Source: RGIG3528 sp045616485
GTDB lineage: Bacteria; Bacillota; Clostridia; Lachnospirales; Lachnospiraceae
Reading direction: 5' to 3'
DNA: 64,000 nucleotides
Assembly: GCA_045616485.1 (NCBI GenBank)
Contig: JAZLGU010000027.1
Span: 62,001-126,000 of the forward strand
The notes below the pieces were generated by a model, which was not told the DNA's origin, made no database searches, and saw only the letters and a program-made list of their open reading frames with translations. Below are positions 18,189 through 26,806 of the stretch, piece by piece. Each line of letters starts with the position of its first letter. Position 1 is the stretch's first letter. A program made the translations under genes and the position numbers.

Positions 18189-20354
18189 ATGGTTGGTATT
18201 TTATATTTACTTAATTGCATACTTGTAGGAGCGGTATTTTGCGATTTCTTTTTACCGGGCCTTTCAGAAAGATGTATATATAAAAAAGGCGAGAAAGAGC
18301 TTAGAATCCCCGGATTTTTCGTGCTTTTTCCCGCATGGTATATTACCGGTACTGTTTTTCAGAGCTGGCTGGTCTACTTCGTAGCATATGGCTTCAGGTC
18401 ATTAAGGCATCCCCTTACTCCCGCCAATGCCATAGTGCTCCCCAGTCTTTTCCTTCTGGCGGTTACTTATTTTGTGCTTAAGGCTGTTAGAAATAAAAGC
18501 TTTATTAACAGGAATAAACTCAGTGATTTTTTCTTTGGAGATAAGTTCGGTTACTTTGTTTTTACTGTAATTGTTTTTATTTTTGCATATCTTGTTATGT
18601 ATCGCACATTATATGTAAAGGACGGAGAGCTTAATGTAGGCTATTCCGTATGGGCAGATTTTGGTGCCCATTTAGGTATGATCAGATCTTTTTCCTACGG
18701 TAACAATTTCCCTACCCAGTATACATATTTTGGCGGAGAAGATATCAGATACCATTTTATGTTTCAGTTCCTGGTAGGTAATCTTGAGTATTTGGGACTT
18801 CGCATAGATCACGCCTTTAATATTCCCAGCATACTGAATTTCATCAGTATGTACCTGCTGCTTTTCACCCTGACTATTCAGCTTTTAGGCAGTCATGTGA
18901 CAGCCTGGCTGGGGGCTTTGTTCTTTACTTTCAGATCATCACCTTCATTTTTTATCTACCTTGGAGAAAATACAAAGGCTGCAGTAAAGGGAGTAAAAGA
19001 CTCCGGAGTCTCAGCCTGGAAGCTTTTTGCTGAGCTTAGTTCTTACTTTAAATACTCTGAATATCATGAGGGATGGGGCTTCTGGTGCACACGTGCTTTT
19101 GCCAACCAGCGCCATTTTGCTCTGGGTATATCAGCTCTGCTCCTGGGGCTTTTGGTATTCCTTCCATATTTGCAGGCTATGGGTAAAAGACTTGGCTCAC
19201 TTAAGGATATTAAGAAGGAAAAAGTTAGCCTTTACGGTGAAAGTCTTGAAGGAGAAGAACTTGAAGGAGAAAACCTTGAAAATATGGCAGAGGCTACTGC
19301 TAAAGTGGGGCCTTTTACCTACGTTAAGGAAATGTTTTTTACTTCCTATGGCTGGAAGTTTTTCGACCTTAAGAAATCTGTAGGTATGGGATTATTCCTG
19401 GGGGCCATGGGCTTCTGGCATGGTTCTGCCCTTATTGCTACCCTGTCCATGCTTTTCTTTATGGCAGCTTTCTCTGCAGGTCGTCTGGACTATGTGATTA
19501 CAGCTGCGCTAAGCGTAGGACTTACTTTTTTACAGTCCAAGTTCTTTATTTACGGATCAGCAGTAGCACCTGAATATTTCTTTGGATTTATAGCTGACAA
19601 CAGAACTTTCTGGGGCGTTATGCTGTATATCGGCCTGCTTACAGGAGTAACTATTCTGATAGCCATATTTGGTGCGCTAAAATACAGAGGCGTGAAGAGA
19701 TATATGCTTTTTGTCTTTACAGTGCCCTTTATCCTTTCATTTTTCCTGAAGCTTACACCTGATATCGGCGTCAATCATAAATGGGTTATCATTTCCCTTA
19801 TGCTGATTTCCATCTATACTGCTGATTTTGTGGCAGCTTTCTTTAGAGAGAAGGATATAGCTAAGATTATAGTAGCGCTGGTACTTACATTCTGTCTTAC
19901 GGCTACCGGAGTAGCAGAGCTTAGAATTCAGTACAATGAAGACGGAAATAAAATGACATTTGACCAGAAAAGTCCTGTCACTATGTGGATTAAGGAAAAC
20001 ATTAGCAGTAATGATTTAGTACTTACAGATGTTTATCCTATCTCCAATATAGTGCTGGGCGGTATCATCAGCTATTACAGCTATCCATATTGTGTATGGT
20101 CAGCAGGCTATAATGCAGATTTTAGAGCGGCTATGGTTACAGATATTTTTGAAGCAGAGACTCCCGCCGCCCTGGATTTTTACATAAAGCTGGCAGATAT
20201 TGATTATATCATTCTGGATATAACTATCAGGGAAAGCAGTGATTATGAACTGAATGAGGAAAATATTCAGAATACATATGAAGAAGTCTTTACTTATGGA
20301 GAAGGACAGTGGGCTATAAGAGTATTTGATACTCATAAGCCATTATATAAATAA
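18189..20354 (+). CDS. Large polytopic membrane protein, GT-C glycosyltransferase-like
   Basis: About 721 residues with roughly a dozen hydrophobic segments. After the first few helices comes an external loop region with WADFGAHLGMIRS and GGEDIRYHFMFQFL, an acidic-residue pattern like the catalytic loop of membrane GT-C enzymes, and a soluble C-terminal domain after the last helix. I do not recognise a named family with certainty. A cytoplasmic loop near residues 340-365 carries short Glu-rich repeats (LEGEE, LEGEN, LENM). The start at 18189 has AGAGGAC upstream; an earlier ATG at 18171 overlaps the previous gene's end. Lying between two GT2 genes it is a good candidate for the transferase that uses the lipid-linked sugar. 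Confidence 0.65.
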   Translation: MVGILYLLNCILVGAVFCDFFLPGLSERCIYKKGEKELRIPGFFVLFPAWYITGTVFQSWLVYFVAYGFRSLRHPLTPANAIVLPSLFLLAVTYFVLKAVRNKSFINRNKLSDFFFGDKFGYFVFTVIVFIFAYLVMYRTLYVKDGELNVGYSVWADFGAHLGMIRSFSYGNNFPTQYTYFGGEDIRYHFMFQFLVGNLEYLGLRIDHAFNIPSILNFISMYLLLFTLTIQLLGSHVTAWLGALFFTFRSSPSFFIYLGENTKAAVKGVKDSGVSAWKLFAELSSYFKYSEYHEGWGFWCTRAFANQRHFALGISALLLGLLVFLPYLQAMGKRLGSLKDIKKEKVSLYGESLEGEELEGENLENMAEATAKVGPFTYVKEMFFTSYGWKFFDLKKSVGMGLFLGAMGFWHGSALIATLSMLFFMAAFSAGRLDYVITAALSVGLTFLQSKFFIYGSAVAPEYFFGFIADNRTFWGVMLYIGLLTGVTILIAIFGALKYRGVKRYMLFVFTVPFILSFFLKLTPDIGVNHKWVIISLMLISIYTADFVAAFFREKDIAKIIVALVLTFCLTATGVAELRIQYNEDGNKMTFDQKSPVTMWIKENISSNDLVLTDVYPISNIVLGGIISYYSYPYCVWSAGYNADFRAAMVTDIFEAETPAALDFYIKLADIDYIILDITIRESSDYELNEENIQNTYEEVFTYGEGQWAIRVFDTHKPLYK

Positions 20355-20371
20355 AAGAGAAGAGGTTATTT

Positions 20372-21085
20372 ATGGAAAAGCTATATATTGTTATTCCGGC
20401 TTACAACGAAAGAGATAACATAGAAGCAGTGGTTAATGACTGGTATCCTGTGGTGGAGAAGTATGGTCAGGATTCCCGTCTTGTCATTGTTAATGACGGC
20501 AGTAAAGATGATACATATGAGATTATGCTTAAGCTTAAGGAAAGCAGACCTCAGTTTATTCCGCTGACAAAGCCCAACGGAGGTCATGGCGCTACCATTC
20601 TTTATGGCTACAATTATGCTATAAAGGAGGGGGCTGATTACATTTTCCAGACTGATTCTGACGGACAGACACTGCCCTCAGAGTTTGATGCTTTCTGGCA
20701 GCTTAAGGATCAGTATGATATGGTTATAGGCCATAGAAAGGGCCGTCAGGACGGATTTAGCAGGGTGTTTGTTACCAAGACTCTGAAGCTGGTATGCCGT
20801 CTCAAATTCCATGTACATGTTACAGATGCCAATACTCCTTTCAGACTTATGAAAGCATCTACTCTTGCCAAAGAAATAGGATATATCCCTGAAAATTATA
20901 ATCTTTCCAATGTTATTATTTCTGTGATGCTTATTAAGAAGGGCTATAAAGTTAAATTCCTTCCTATTACCTTCAGACCCAGACAGGGCGGCGTAAATTC
21001 AATTAATATGAAGCGAATTTTTAAGATAGGCAAGCAGGCTCTTAAGGATTTTTCTGACATAAATAAGATTATTAATGCAAAATAA
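20372..21085 (+). CDS. Family 2 glycosyltransferase (DPM1-like, soluble)
   Basis: The 237-residue protein has the GT-A nucleotide-sugar fold: VIPAYNERDNIE, IVNDGSKDDT, and the DxD-type TDSDGQTLP motif, with RPRQGGVNSIN near the C-terminus where polyprenyl-phosphate sugar synthases hold the acceptor. Unlike the GtrB-like gene upstream it has no membrane helices. It follows the large membrane protein by 17 bases and ends the cassette. Sugar and acceptor are unknown. Confidence 0.85.
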   Translation: MEKLYIVIPAYNERDNIEAVVNDWYPVVEKYGQDSRLVIVNDGSKDDTYEIMLKLKESRPQFIPLTKPNGGHGATILYGYNYAIKEGADYIFQTDSDGQTLPSEFDAFWQLKDQYDMVIGHRKGRQDGFSRVFVTKTLKLVCRLKFHVHVTDANTPFRLMKASTLAKEIGYIPENYNLSNVIISVMLIKKGYKVKFLPITFRPRQGGVNSINMKRIFKIGKQALKDFSDINKIINAK

Positions 21086-21103
21086 ATTATTTTCTTCATT
21101 TAC

Positions 21104-21131
21104 TTGATATTTTTATAGAAAATGCTACAAT
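21104..21131 (+). promoter_or_regulatory. Promoter of rsmD-coaD
   Basis: TTGATA (21104-21109), 16-base spacer, TACAAT (21126-21131) with TG in the extended -10 position. Confidence 0.65.
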
Positions 21132-21171
21132 AAATTCTTAAGAAATGATAAACTGCTATGATGAGGTATCT

Positions 21172-21729
21172 ATGAGAGTAATTGCCGGAGAAAAAAGACA
21201 TTTACTGCTTAAAACTGTTCCTGGGCTGGATGTACGTCCTACACAGGACAGGACTAAGGAGACGTTATTTAATGTAATGAATCCTTATATTGCCGGCAGC
21301 CTGTTTCTTGATCTTTTTTCAGGCAGTGGTGCCATAGGCATTGAAGCTTTAAGCCGTGGTGCCGGTCAGGCTGTTATGGTAGACATTAATAAGGCATCTT
21401 TAGACTGTATCAAAGAGAATCTACGGACTACAGGTCTTTTTGACAGGGCCAGAGTATTGGCCACAGATGCAGTATCTGCACTTAATATGCTGGAGGGAGA
21501 GGGTAAAGTATATGACTTTATCTTTATGGATCCCCCTTATAATAAAGAGCTGGAGCGACAGGTGCTGGAGCGTCTTGCATATTCCTGCCTTATCAATGAA
21601 GACACCTGGATAGTAGTGGAGGCGTCTGATAAGACAGATTTATCATACTGTGGCAGTTTAGGATTTGAGATATTTAAAGAAAAAAATTACAAGACCAACA
21701 AGCATGTTTTTATTAAAAAAATGGCTTAA
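21172..21729 (+). CDS. rsmD: 16S rRNA (guanine966-N2)-methyltransferase
   Basis: The 185-residue protein begins MRVIAGEKRH and contains RPTQDRTKETLFN, the SAM-binding LFLDLFSGSGAIGIEALSRGA and the catalytic DPPY motif (FMDPPYNK). It methylates G966 of 16S rRNA in the assembling 30S subunit. I use the ATG at 21172, which matches family N-termini and has GATGAGGT upstream; an upstream in-frame ATG adds nine unrelated residues. It directly precedes coaD, a widespread pairing. Confidence 0.96.
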   Translation: MRVIAGEKRHLLLKTVPGLDVRPTQDRTKETLFNVMNPYIAGSLFLDLFSGSGAIGIEALSRGAGQAVMVDINKASLDCIKENLRTTGLFDRARVLATDAVSALNMLEGEGKVYDFIFMDPPYNKELERQVLERLAYSCLINEDTWIVVEASDKTDLSYCGSLGFEIFKEKNYKTNKHVFIKKMA

Positions 21730-21743
21730 AATGGAGGCTGCTT

Positions 21744-22220
21744 ATGAAGATAGGTATCTATCCCGGGAGCTTTGATCCTGTTACACTGGGACATCTGGAT
21801 ATAATAAAAAGAGCAGCCAGACTTTCAGATGAGCTGATTATCGGTGTTCTTAAGAATAGCTCAAAAAAAGCCCTGTTTTCTACTGATGAGAGAGTAGAGC
21901 TTTTAAAAAGAGTTACTAAAGATATTAAAAATGTCAAGGTCATGAGCTATGACGGCCTTTTGGTAGATTTTGCCCATGAAATGAAGGCTGATTATCTGGT
22001 CAGAGGCCTTAGAGCTGTTACTGATTTTGAGTATGAGATTCAGATAGCTCAGACCAATCACAAGCTGGCATCCGATGTGGATACCGTTTTCTTTACTACA
22101 AGTATAGAATACTCATATGTTTCCAGCAGTCTGGTACGCGAGATTGCGTCCTATGGCGGAGACATTTCCGGATTTGTTCCGGAGGATATTATGGAAGACA
22201 TTTACAAGAAATTTAAATAA
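21744..22220 (+). CDS. coaD: Phosphopantetheine adenylyltransferase
   Basis: The 158-residue product shows the nucleotidyltransferase signature GSFDPVTLGHLDII, the VRGLRAVTDFEYE segment and the C-terminal SSSLVREIASYGGD. It transfers AMP to 4'-phosphopantetheine, the penultimate step of coenzyme A synthesis; the last-step enzyme coaE is also in this window. Length is typical. Confidence 0.98.
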   Translation: MKIGIYPGSFDPVTLGHLDIIKRAARLSDELIIGVLKNSSKKALFSTDERVELLKRVTKDIKNVKVMSYDGLLVDFAHEMKADYLVRGLRAVTDFEYEIQIAQTNHKLASDVDTVFFTTSIEYSYVSSSLVREIASYGGDISGFVPEDIMEDIYKKFK

Positions 22221-22237
22221 ATTCGGGGGTTTTAGTT

Positions 22238-22939
22238 ATGGCAAATATGTCCAATTCAAGTGCAAAAAGAATAGAGCGTTCTATCGATGATCTTTGTGAG
22301 TTTATCGAGTCCTGCAAGCCTAAATTCTTAAGTCAGAATGAGGTAGTGGTACCACGTGATAAATTCAATGAGAAGATTGATGAAATGAGACTTCGTATTC
22401 CTGATGAGGTTAGACGCTGCAATAAGATTATTGAGCAGAGAGATAAGCTGATTGCTGAGGCAGAGGCAAAGGCTCAGAAGATTATTGAGGATGCAGCGAT
22501 TAAAGCTGAGGCTATGGTGCATGACTCTGAGATTATGAGACAGGCTTATCTTCAGGCTAATGAATATCTTTCCCGTGCTACACAGCAGGCTGATGAGACT
22601 GTTGCCAATGCCAATTATGAAGCACAGCAGATCCATCAGGGTGCTTTAGAGTATACTAAAGAAATGCTTATGTCCATTGAGAATGTTCTTCGTATCAGCT
22701 ATAACGAGACCAAGATTAAGACAGATGAGCTTCTTAATGTGCTTTATCAGAATCTTGATATTGTGGCAGCAAACCGCAAGGAACTGGTAGAGGATGTAGC
22801 TCCTGTAGAAGAAGAGTCAAATTATAACTTAGATGATGAAGAAGCTTATCAGTACGAAGGCGAAGAGGACGAGACTTATGAAGACGAAGATGATGACTTC
22901 AATCCGGATTCTGATGCATTTTTAAGAAATATTGATTAA
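22238..22939 (+). CDS. Coiled-coil protein with acidic C-terminal tail
   Basis: A 233-residue soluble protein. Residues about 60-175 are predicted to form a long Ala/Glu/Gln-rich coiled coil (AEAEAKAQKIIEDAAIKAEAM region) like DivIVA or V-ATPase subunit-H-like coils, and residues 195-233 are strongly acidic (EEDETYEDEDDDF). Genes of this kind often follow coaD in Clostridia and are annotated loosely as ATPase-like. Its role is not known; a scaffold at the membrane or division site is only one possibility. It is closed by a terminator. Confidence 0.8.
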   Translation: MANMSNSSAKRIERSIDDLCEFIESCKPKFLSQNEVVVPRDKFNEKIDEMRLRIPDEVRRCNKIIEQRDKLIAEAEAKAQKIIEDAAIKAEAMVHDSEIMRQAYLQANEYLSRATQQADETVANANYEAQQIHQGALEYTKEMLMSIENVLRISYNETKIKTDELLNVLYQNLDIVAANRKELVEDVAPVEEESNYNLDDEEAYQYEGEEDETYEDEDDDFNPDSDAFLRNID

Positions 22940-22954
22940 TATTTTTTGTTAATT

Positions 22955-22988
22955 AATGGCACTGGTACAGTACTGGTGCCATTTTTTA
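22955..22988 (+). terminator. Terminator after the coiled-coil gene
   Basis: AATGGCACTGGTA (22955-22967) pairs with TACTGGTGCCATT (22971-22983), including two G-T pairs, with a 3-base loop and a T run. Confidence 0.85.
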
Positions 22989-23019
22989 AATAAATTTACA
23001 TAATTTGTTTGGAGGGAAC

Positions 23020-23724
23020 ATGGAATTTAAGATTAGTGATTTGGAAAAAAGCTACGAGAAGAAAGAAGTGCTTAAGGGCATTGACTTTACCTTTGAAAGT
23101 GGCAAGATTTACGCTCTTTTGGGACGTAATGGATCAGGAAAAACCACCCTGTTTAACTGTATCAATGATGATATAGATTATAAAAAGGGTTCTTTTTCAA
23201 TTATAGAAGATGGTGTAGAAAGAAAGCTGCAGCCTCAGGATATCGGCTACGTGCTTTCAGCTCCTACAGTACCTGAATTCCTTACAGGCAGAGAGTTCCT
23301 CAAATTTTTCATGGAGATCAATCACATTGACGGTAGTGAAGGTAAGAAATTTGAAGAGCTTTTTGACATGGTAAAAATTAAACCTGAGGATAGAGGCAAT
23401 CTTATGAAGGACTATTCTCATGGTATGAAAAATAAGATGCAGATGCTGGTTAACTTTGTAGCAGATCCTAAGCTGCTGCTTTTGGACGAGCCCCTTACAT
23501 CACTTGACGTAGTAGTGGCAGAGGACATGAAGGGTATTCTTCGTCAGATGAAGGGAGAAAGAGTAATGATTTTATCTACTCATATTCTGGACCTGGCGCT
23601 GGATCTGTGCGACGAGATAGTATTAATGCATAATGGAAAGCTGGAAAAGCTGTCTGTAGATTTTGAAAACGATGATGAAGCCAGAGCAAGAATTATAGAG
23701 GCTCTTAGTGAGGAGGAAGCATGA
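23020..23724 (+). CDS. ABC transporter ATP-binding protein
   Basis: This 234-residue ATPase has Walker A GRNGSGKTT, a DYSHGMKNKMQM segment in place of the LSGGQ signature (as in many ABC-2 type drug or lantibiotic ATPases), and Walker B LLLLDEPLTSLD, with a downstream STHILD H-loop. Start ATG at 23020 follows GGAGGG; the TTG further upstream lacks support. It overlaps the next gene (ATGA), which encodes its membrane partner. Substrate unknown. Confidence 0.9.
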   Translation: MEFKISDLEKSYEKKEVLKGIDFTFESGKIYALLGRNGSGKTTLFNCINDDIDYKKGSFSIIEDGVERKLQPQDIGYVLSAPTVPEFLTGREFLKFFMEINHIDGSEGKKFEELFDMVKIKPEDRGNLMKDYSHGMKNKMQMLVNFVADPKLLLLDEPLTSLDVVVAEDMKGILRQMKGERVMILSTHILDLALDLCDEIVLMHNGKLEKLSVDFENDDEARARIIEALSEEEA

Positions 23725-25322
23725 AAGAAGACTTCTTGAACTATTTTCATCTGGAAAGTGCATATACGGTTAATCATTTTATCCATACTTTGCATAGAAT
23801 TCCTTTAATTAAAAAGCTGGTAGAGGGCAGACAATATGATGCCAAAGGTCTTAAGGTACTGGGCTCCATATACCGGGTAATCAAAGAAATAGTCATGCTG
23901 GTATTGTTTAAAATATTATACTATGCCATTTTAGCAGGACTTGCCATTCTTGTAGCTACTGTACTGGAAGTGGAGGCTACCCCTCAATATATTGCCTCCA
24001 ATTTCATTATGTTGTTTTTCTTTTCGACCTTAATTGGTGCCATTTTTAACAATCATCTTTTTGATACTGATGAACACAGCTACTATGCTTTGTCCTTACT
24101 TAGAGTAGGTGCCAAAAATTATGCCTTTATAAATTATGGCTATTTTATGCTGCAGCATCTTATTATGAATTTTGTGGCATTTTTTGTATTATTCTTTTTA
24201 TTGAAGCTGCCTGTTGTCACCTGCTTACTGGGAGTAATATTTGTTATTTCAGCCAAGCTTGCTTTTCAGTGTATCAATCTGTTATTAATTAACTTTTTTC
24301 AGAATCACCAGAATACCATGAACTGGATAAAGCTGGGGACTGCCGGAGTATTTATTGCACTTGCGAATGTAATGGCACTGACAGGCTTTAATTTTTCTTA
24401 TACGGGCTGGAATATTATATATGCAGTAGCTATAGTGCCGGGGGCTTTGGGCTTACTTAAGATTCTTACTTTCAAGGACTATGCAAAGGTCTACAAAAAG
24501 GAAATGTCACTGGCAAGAAACGTAGTAGAGAAGAAAAAAAATGCTACTAAGACCACTGTCATTAATCAGGCAAAAGCTTCATTATCTGATAAAACCATAA
24601 ATGCTACCAGTAATAAAACCGGTTTTGCCTATTTAAATGACCTGTTTATGAAGAGACATCATAAATCACTCTGGGGCACAGTAAGGATTCAGTTAATAGT
24701 TATTGCTGTAATTTTAGGTGGCTTATCAGCTGTATTTATAGTGGTTCCAAATGCAGCAGAAGGCTTCTCCAGTCTCCTTATTGAATGGATTACAGCTATA
24801 ATGTTCCTTATGTATTGCCTTAACAGAGGTTTAAATTATACTACCTGCTTATTTGTGAACTGTGATCATTGTTTTTTAACCTACCCATTTTTCAAGGAGC
24901 CAAAGCAGATATTACATTTATTTACCCTGCGTCTTTTGTCTCTCATTAAGTTAAATATTTTACCCGGTATATTACTGGGCCTGGGCTTTGACCTTTTATA
25001 TTATTTAACATCTCATAGTAGTGACTTCCTGTATTACTTTGTGTTTTTTGTATCTCCGGTGGCCATGAGCGTATTTTTCTCTATCCACTATATGATGCTT
25101 TATTACATATTACAGCCCTTTACAAAAGATGCTACGGTTGATTCACTGCCATATAAGATTATTAATTTTGCAACATATTTTGTGTCCTACCTGCTTTTCC
25201 AGATGAAGATCGGAGGAGTGGTATTTGGCCTTGGAGCTATAGCGTTCTGTGTCATCTATAGCATTATTGCAGTAGTGCTGGTTTATACTAAAGCCACAAA
25301 GACCTTTAAAATTAAGAGATAA
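23721..25322 (+). CDS. ABC transporter membrane subunit (ABC-2 like)
   Basis: The 533-residue protein has about ten to twelve hydrophobic segments and a cytoplasmic middle region near residues 250-305. It overlaps the ATPase gene by four bases, so the two surely form one transporter. It resembles no named permease that I recognise. It is rich in Leu/Phe/Ile and has no signal peptide beyond the membrane segments. The transcript ends at a strong bidirectional terminator. Confidence 0.82.
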   Translation: MKEDFLNYFHLESAYTVNHFIHTLHRIPLIKKLVEGRQYDAKGLKVLGSIYRVIKEIVMLVLFKILYYAILAGLAILVATVLEVEATPQYIASNFIMLFFFSTLIGAIFNNHLFDTDEHSYYALSLLRVGAKNYAFINYGYFMLQHLIMNFVAFFVLFFLLKLPVVTCLLGVIFVISAKLAFQCINLLLINFFQNHQNTMNWIKLGTAGVFIALANVMALTGFNFSYTGWNIIYAVAIVPGALGLLKILTFKDYAKVYKKEMSLARNVVEKKKNATKTTVINQAKASLSDKTINATSNKTGFAYLNDLFMKRHHKSLWGTVRIQLIVIAVILGGLSAVFIVVPNAAEGFSSLLIEWITAIMFLMYCLNRGLNYTTCLFVNCDHCFLTYPFFKEPKQILHLFTLRLLSLIKLNILPGILLGLGFDLLYYLTSHSSDFLYYFVFFVSPVAMSVFFSIHYMMLYYILQPFTKDATVDSLPYKIINFATYFVSYLLFQMKIGGVVFGLGAIAFCVIYSIIAVVLVYTKATKTFKIKR

Positions 25323-25327
25323 AAATA

Positions 25328-25358
25328 AAAAAGTTGACATTCGTGTCAACTTTTTTTG
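25328..25358. terminator. Bidirectional terminator between convergent genes
   Basis: A perfect 13-bp stem AAAAAAGTTGACA / TGTCAACTTTTTT with a TTCG loop has a T run on each strand, so it can end both the ABC operon (+) and tmcAL (-). Confidence 0.92.
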
Positions 25359-25362
25359 CGTG

Positions 25363-26535
25363 TCAGTTTATATGAGGCGTTATCCGGCAGTCATTAACAA
25401 AAGTACTTTTATATTTGGTGGCATATACTTTTTCATAAAGATCAGATGCCTTCATATCCAAAAGCAGAAGGGAATCCTTACTGTCTATTATTTCTTTTGG
25501 CTTTGTATATATGTGGATTTTATCTTTTTCCTTAAAATCTTTTACTATAAAAGAGGCTTCTTTGGACAAAGCCAGTAATCTTAAGGAGCCGGGAGCCATA
25601 ATATGTCCATCGGGATAGAAGACCTCATCTTTTTGCATAGAAAGAAGGATATGAATAAGGGCTCTCCTTATACTGCTCTCGGAAAAATTTTTACTTTTGC
25701 AGTTATCTACAAGCTGACGGTAGGAAGAGGAGTCCTTATATTTTTGAATCTTATTTGCCAGGTCCAAAGAAAGCCCCGGAGTGTTATTAAGCTCAGTATC
25801 TGTAATAAAATGCAGGCGATAGCTTAACATATTAAAGAAATCATCTATAAAAAGAGGCTTAAATTCAGTATCAAATGGGATAAAAGAGGAGACTGATGCT
25901 CCGAGCTTTATTTGATTGCGGATACTGGTGGCAGAAGCGATATCGTCACTGACTTCATTACTGTCATGATCAACTCCCTTTCTGGGGATTGCTACAGGGA
26001 TGACAGGAGAGTTTATTTTTTTTAGAGTTTTAATGTATTCCAGAGCCAAAATGTCATTAGGTGAAGAAAAATCTTCGTGGCAGATACCACAGGATTTTAA
26101 GGCTTCAGATACGGCTTTTGCATAGCTCATGCCGTTTTTAACATTGGTATTTATGGAGATCTCTAAGAGGTCTCCGGGATTATTCATAATATCAGCAAGT
26201 CTCTCCAGTGAAGAAATATCCCCGGACTCAGAGCCGAAGAAAAGATAGTCTACGCCTAGGGCATCTGCGATATAGGCGCTACCATAAGCAAAGTCTGGAG
26301 CTGAGGCGCTAGCGTACAAAAGAGGCAGCTCGAAAACAGCAGAGAAGCCGGCTTTTATAGCCATTTCAGCCCTTTGGTGCTTGTTAACTATAGCTACATC
26401 GCCTCGCTGTACATAATCGCCGCTCATGATGGCCACTGTGTAATCCACACCATATTCATTTTTTATAGTATCCAAAAGGTACTTGTGACCATTGTGGAAG
26501 GGATTAAACTCAGCGATAACTGCTGCGGTCTTCAT
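25363..26535 (-). CDS. tmcAL: tRNA(Met) cytidine acetate ligase
   Basis: The 390-residue protein begins MKTAAVIAEFNPFHNGHKYLL, with the HxGH nucleotidyltransferase motif, then SGDYVQRGD, the KHQRAEMA segment, FELP and the IPRKGVDHDS block. TmcAL makes acetate-dependent N4-acetylcytidine at the wobble position of elongator tRNA-Met. I use the start at 26535 with AAAGGAGAG upstream; an upstream in-frame ATG adds 17 residues with no family support. It is convergent with the ABC genes and divergent from ackA. Acetate is its substrate, so its location beside acetate kinase is suggestive. Confidence 0.93.
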   Translation of the reverse strand: MKTAAVIAEFNPFHNGHKYLLDTIKNEYGVDYTVAIMSGDYVQRGDVAIVNKHQRAEMAIKAGFSAVFELPLLYASASAPDFAYGSAYIADALGVDYLFFGSESGDISSLERLADIMNNPGDLLEISINTNVKNGMSYAKAVSEALKSCGICHEDFSSPNDILALEYIKTLKKINSPVIPVAIPRKGVDHDSNEVSDDIASATSIRNQIKLGASVSSFIPFDTEFKPLFIDDFFNMLSYRLHFITDTELNNTPGLSLDLANKIQKYKDSSSYRQLVDNCKSKNFSESSIRRALIHILLSMQKDEVFYPDGHIMAPGSLRLLALSKEASFIVKDFKEKDKIHIYTKPKEIIDSKDSLLLLDMKASDLYEKVYATKYKSTFVNDCRITPHIN

Positions 26536-26610
26536 GCTCTCTCCTTTGCCGTAGGCAATGGGGGCCTGTACGGCGAGTACTATCATTAGCTTTCGAAAGA
26601 AAGCGTGTCC

Positions 26611-26646
26611 TTGCTCTCTCCTTGTTCTCTCCTTGTTCTCTCCTTG
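26611..26646 (-). repeat. Tandem 11-base repeats resembling Shine-Dalgarno sites
   Basis: Three tandem units GGAGAGAACAA/GGAGAGAGCAA (minus-strand reading) plus a partial one lie 75-110 bases before the tmcAL start. Each unit copies AAGGAGAGAGC, the actual ribosome site of tmcAL. They lie between tmcAL and ackA. Confidence 0.85.
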
Positions 26647-26704
26647 GAAGATAGTGACATTTGTCTTAAAAGAGGAACTATTTAAAAAGATAAGAAATTT
26701 TTTC

Positions 26705-26733
26705 TTGTTTCTGTCAAAGGATTATACTATAAT
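26705..26733 (+). promoter_or_regulatory. Probable ackA promoter
   Basis: TTGTTT (26705-26710), 17-base spacer, TATAAT (26728-26733). A minus-strand TTGACA (complement of 26712-26717) sits within the same interval and could be the -35 of a tmcAL promoter, so the two promoters may overlap. Confidence 0.6.
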
Positions 26734-26743
26734 TTTAAAGAAT

Positions 26744-26771
26744 GCGCAAACCCTTGTGGTATTGATTGCGC
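26744..26771 (+). promoter_or_regulatory. Hairpin in the ackA leader
   Basis: GCGCAA (26744-26749) and TTGCGC (26766-26771) can pair, with ACC/GGT adding an inner stem. It starts within ~5 bases of the expected transcript start. Role unknown; perhaps a stabilising 5' hairpin. Confidence 0.4.
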
Positions 26772-26806
26772 CCCATATTAAAAATCAGATAAAAAAGGAG
26801 TTACAA

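Noticed and set aside
26558..26806. Longer acetate kinase frame with an N-terminal extension
   Set aside because: The extension crosses the tandem repeats, promoter and leader hairpin, and has no ribosome site; the standard start at 26807 does.
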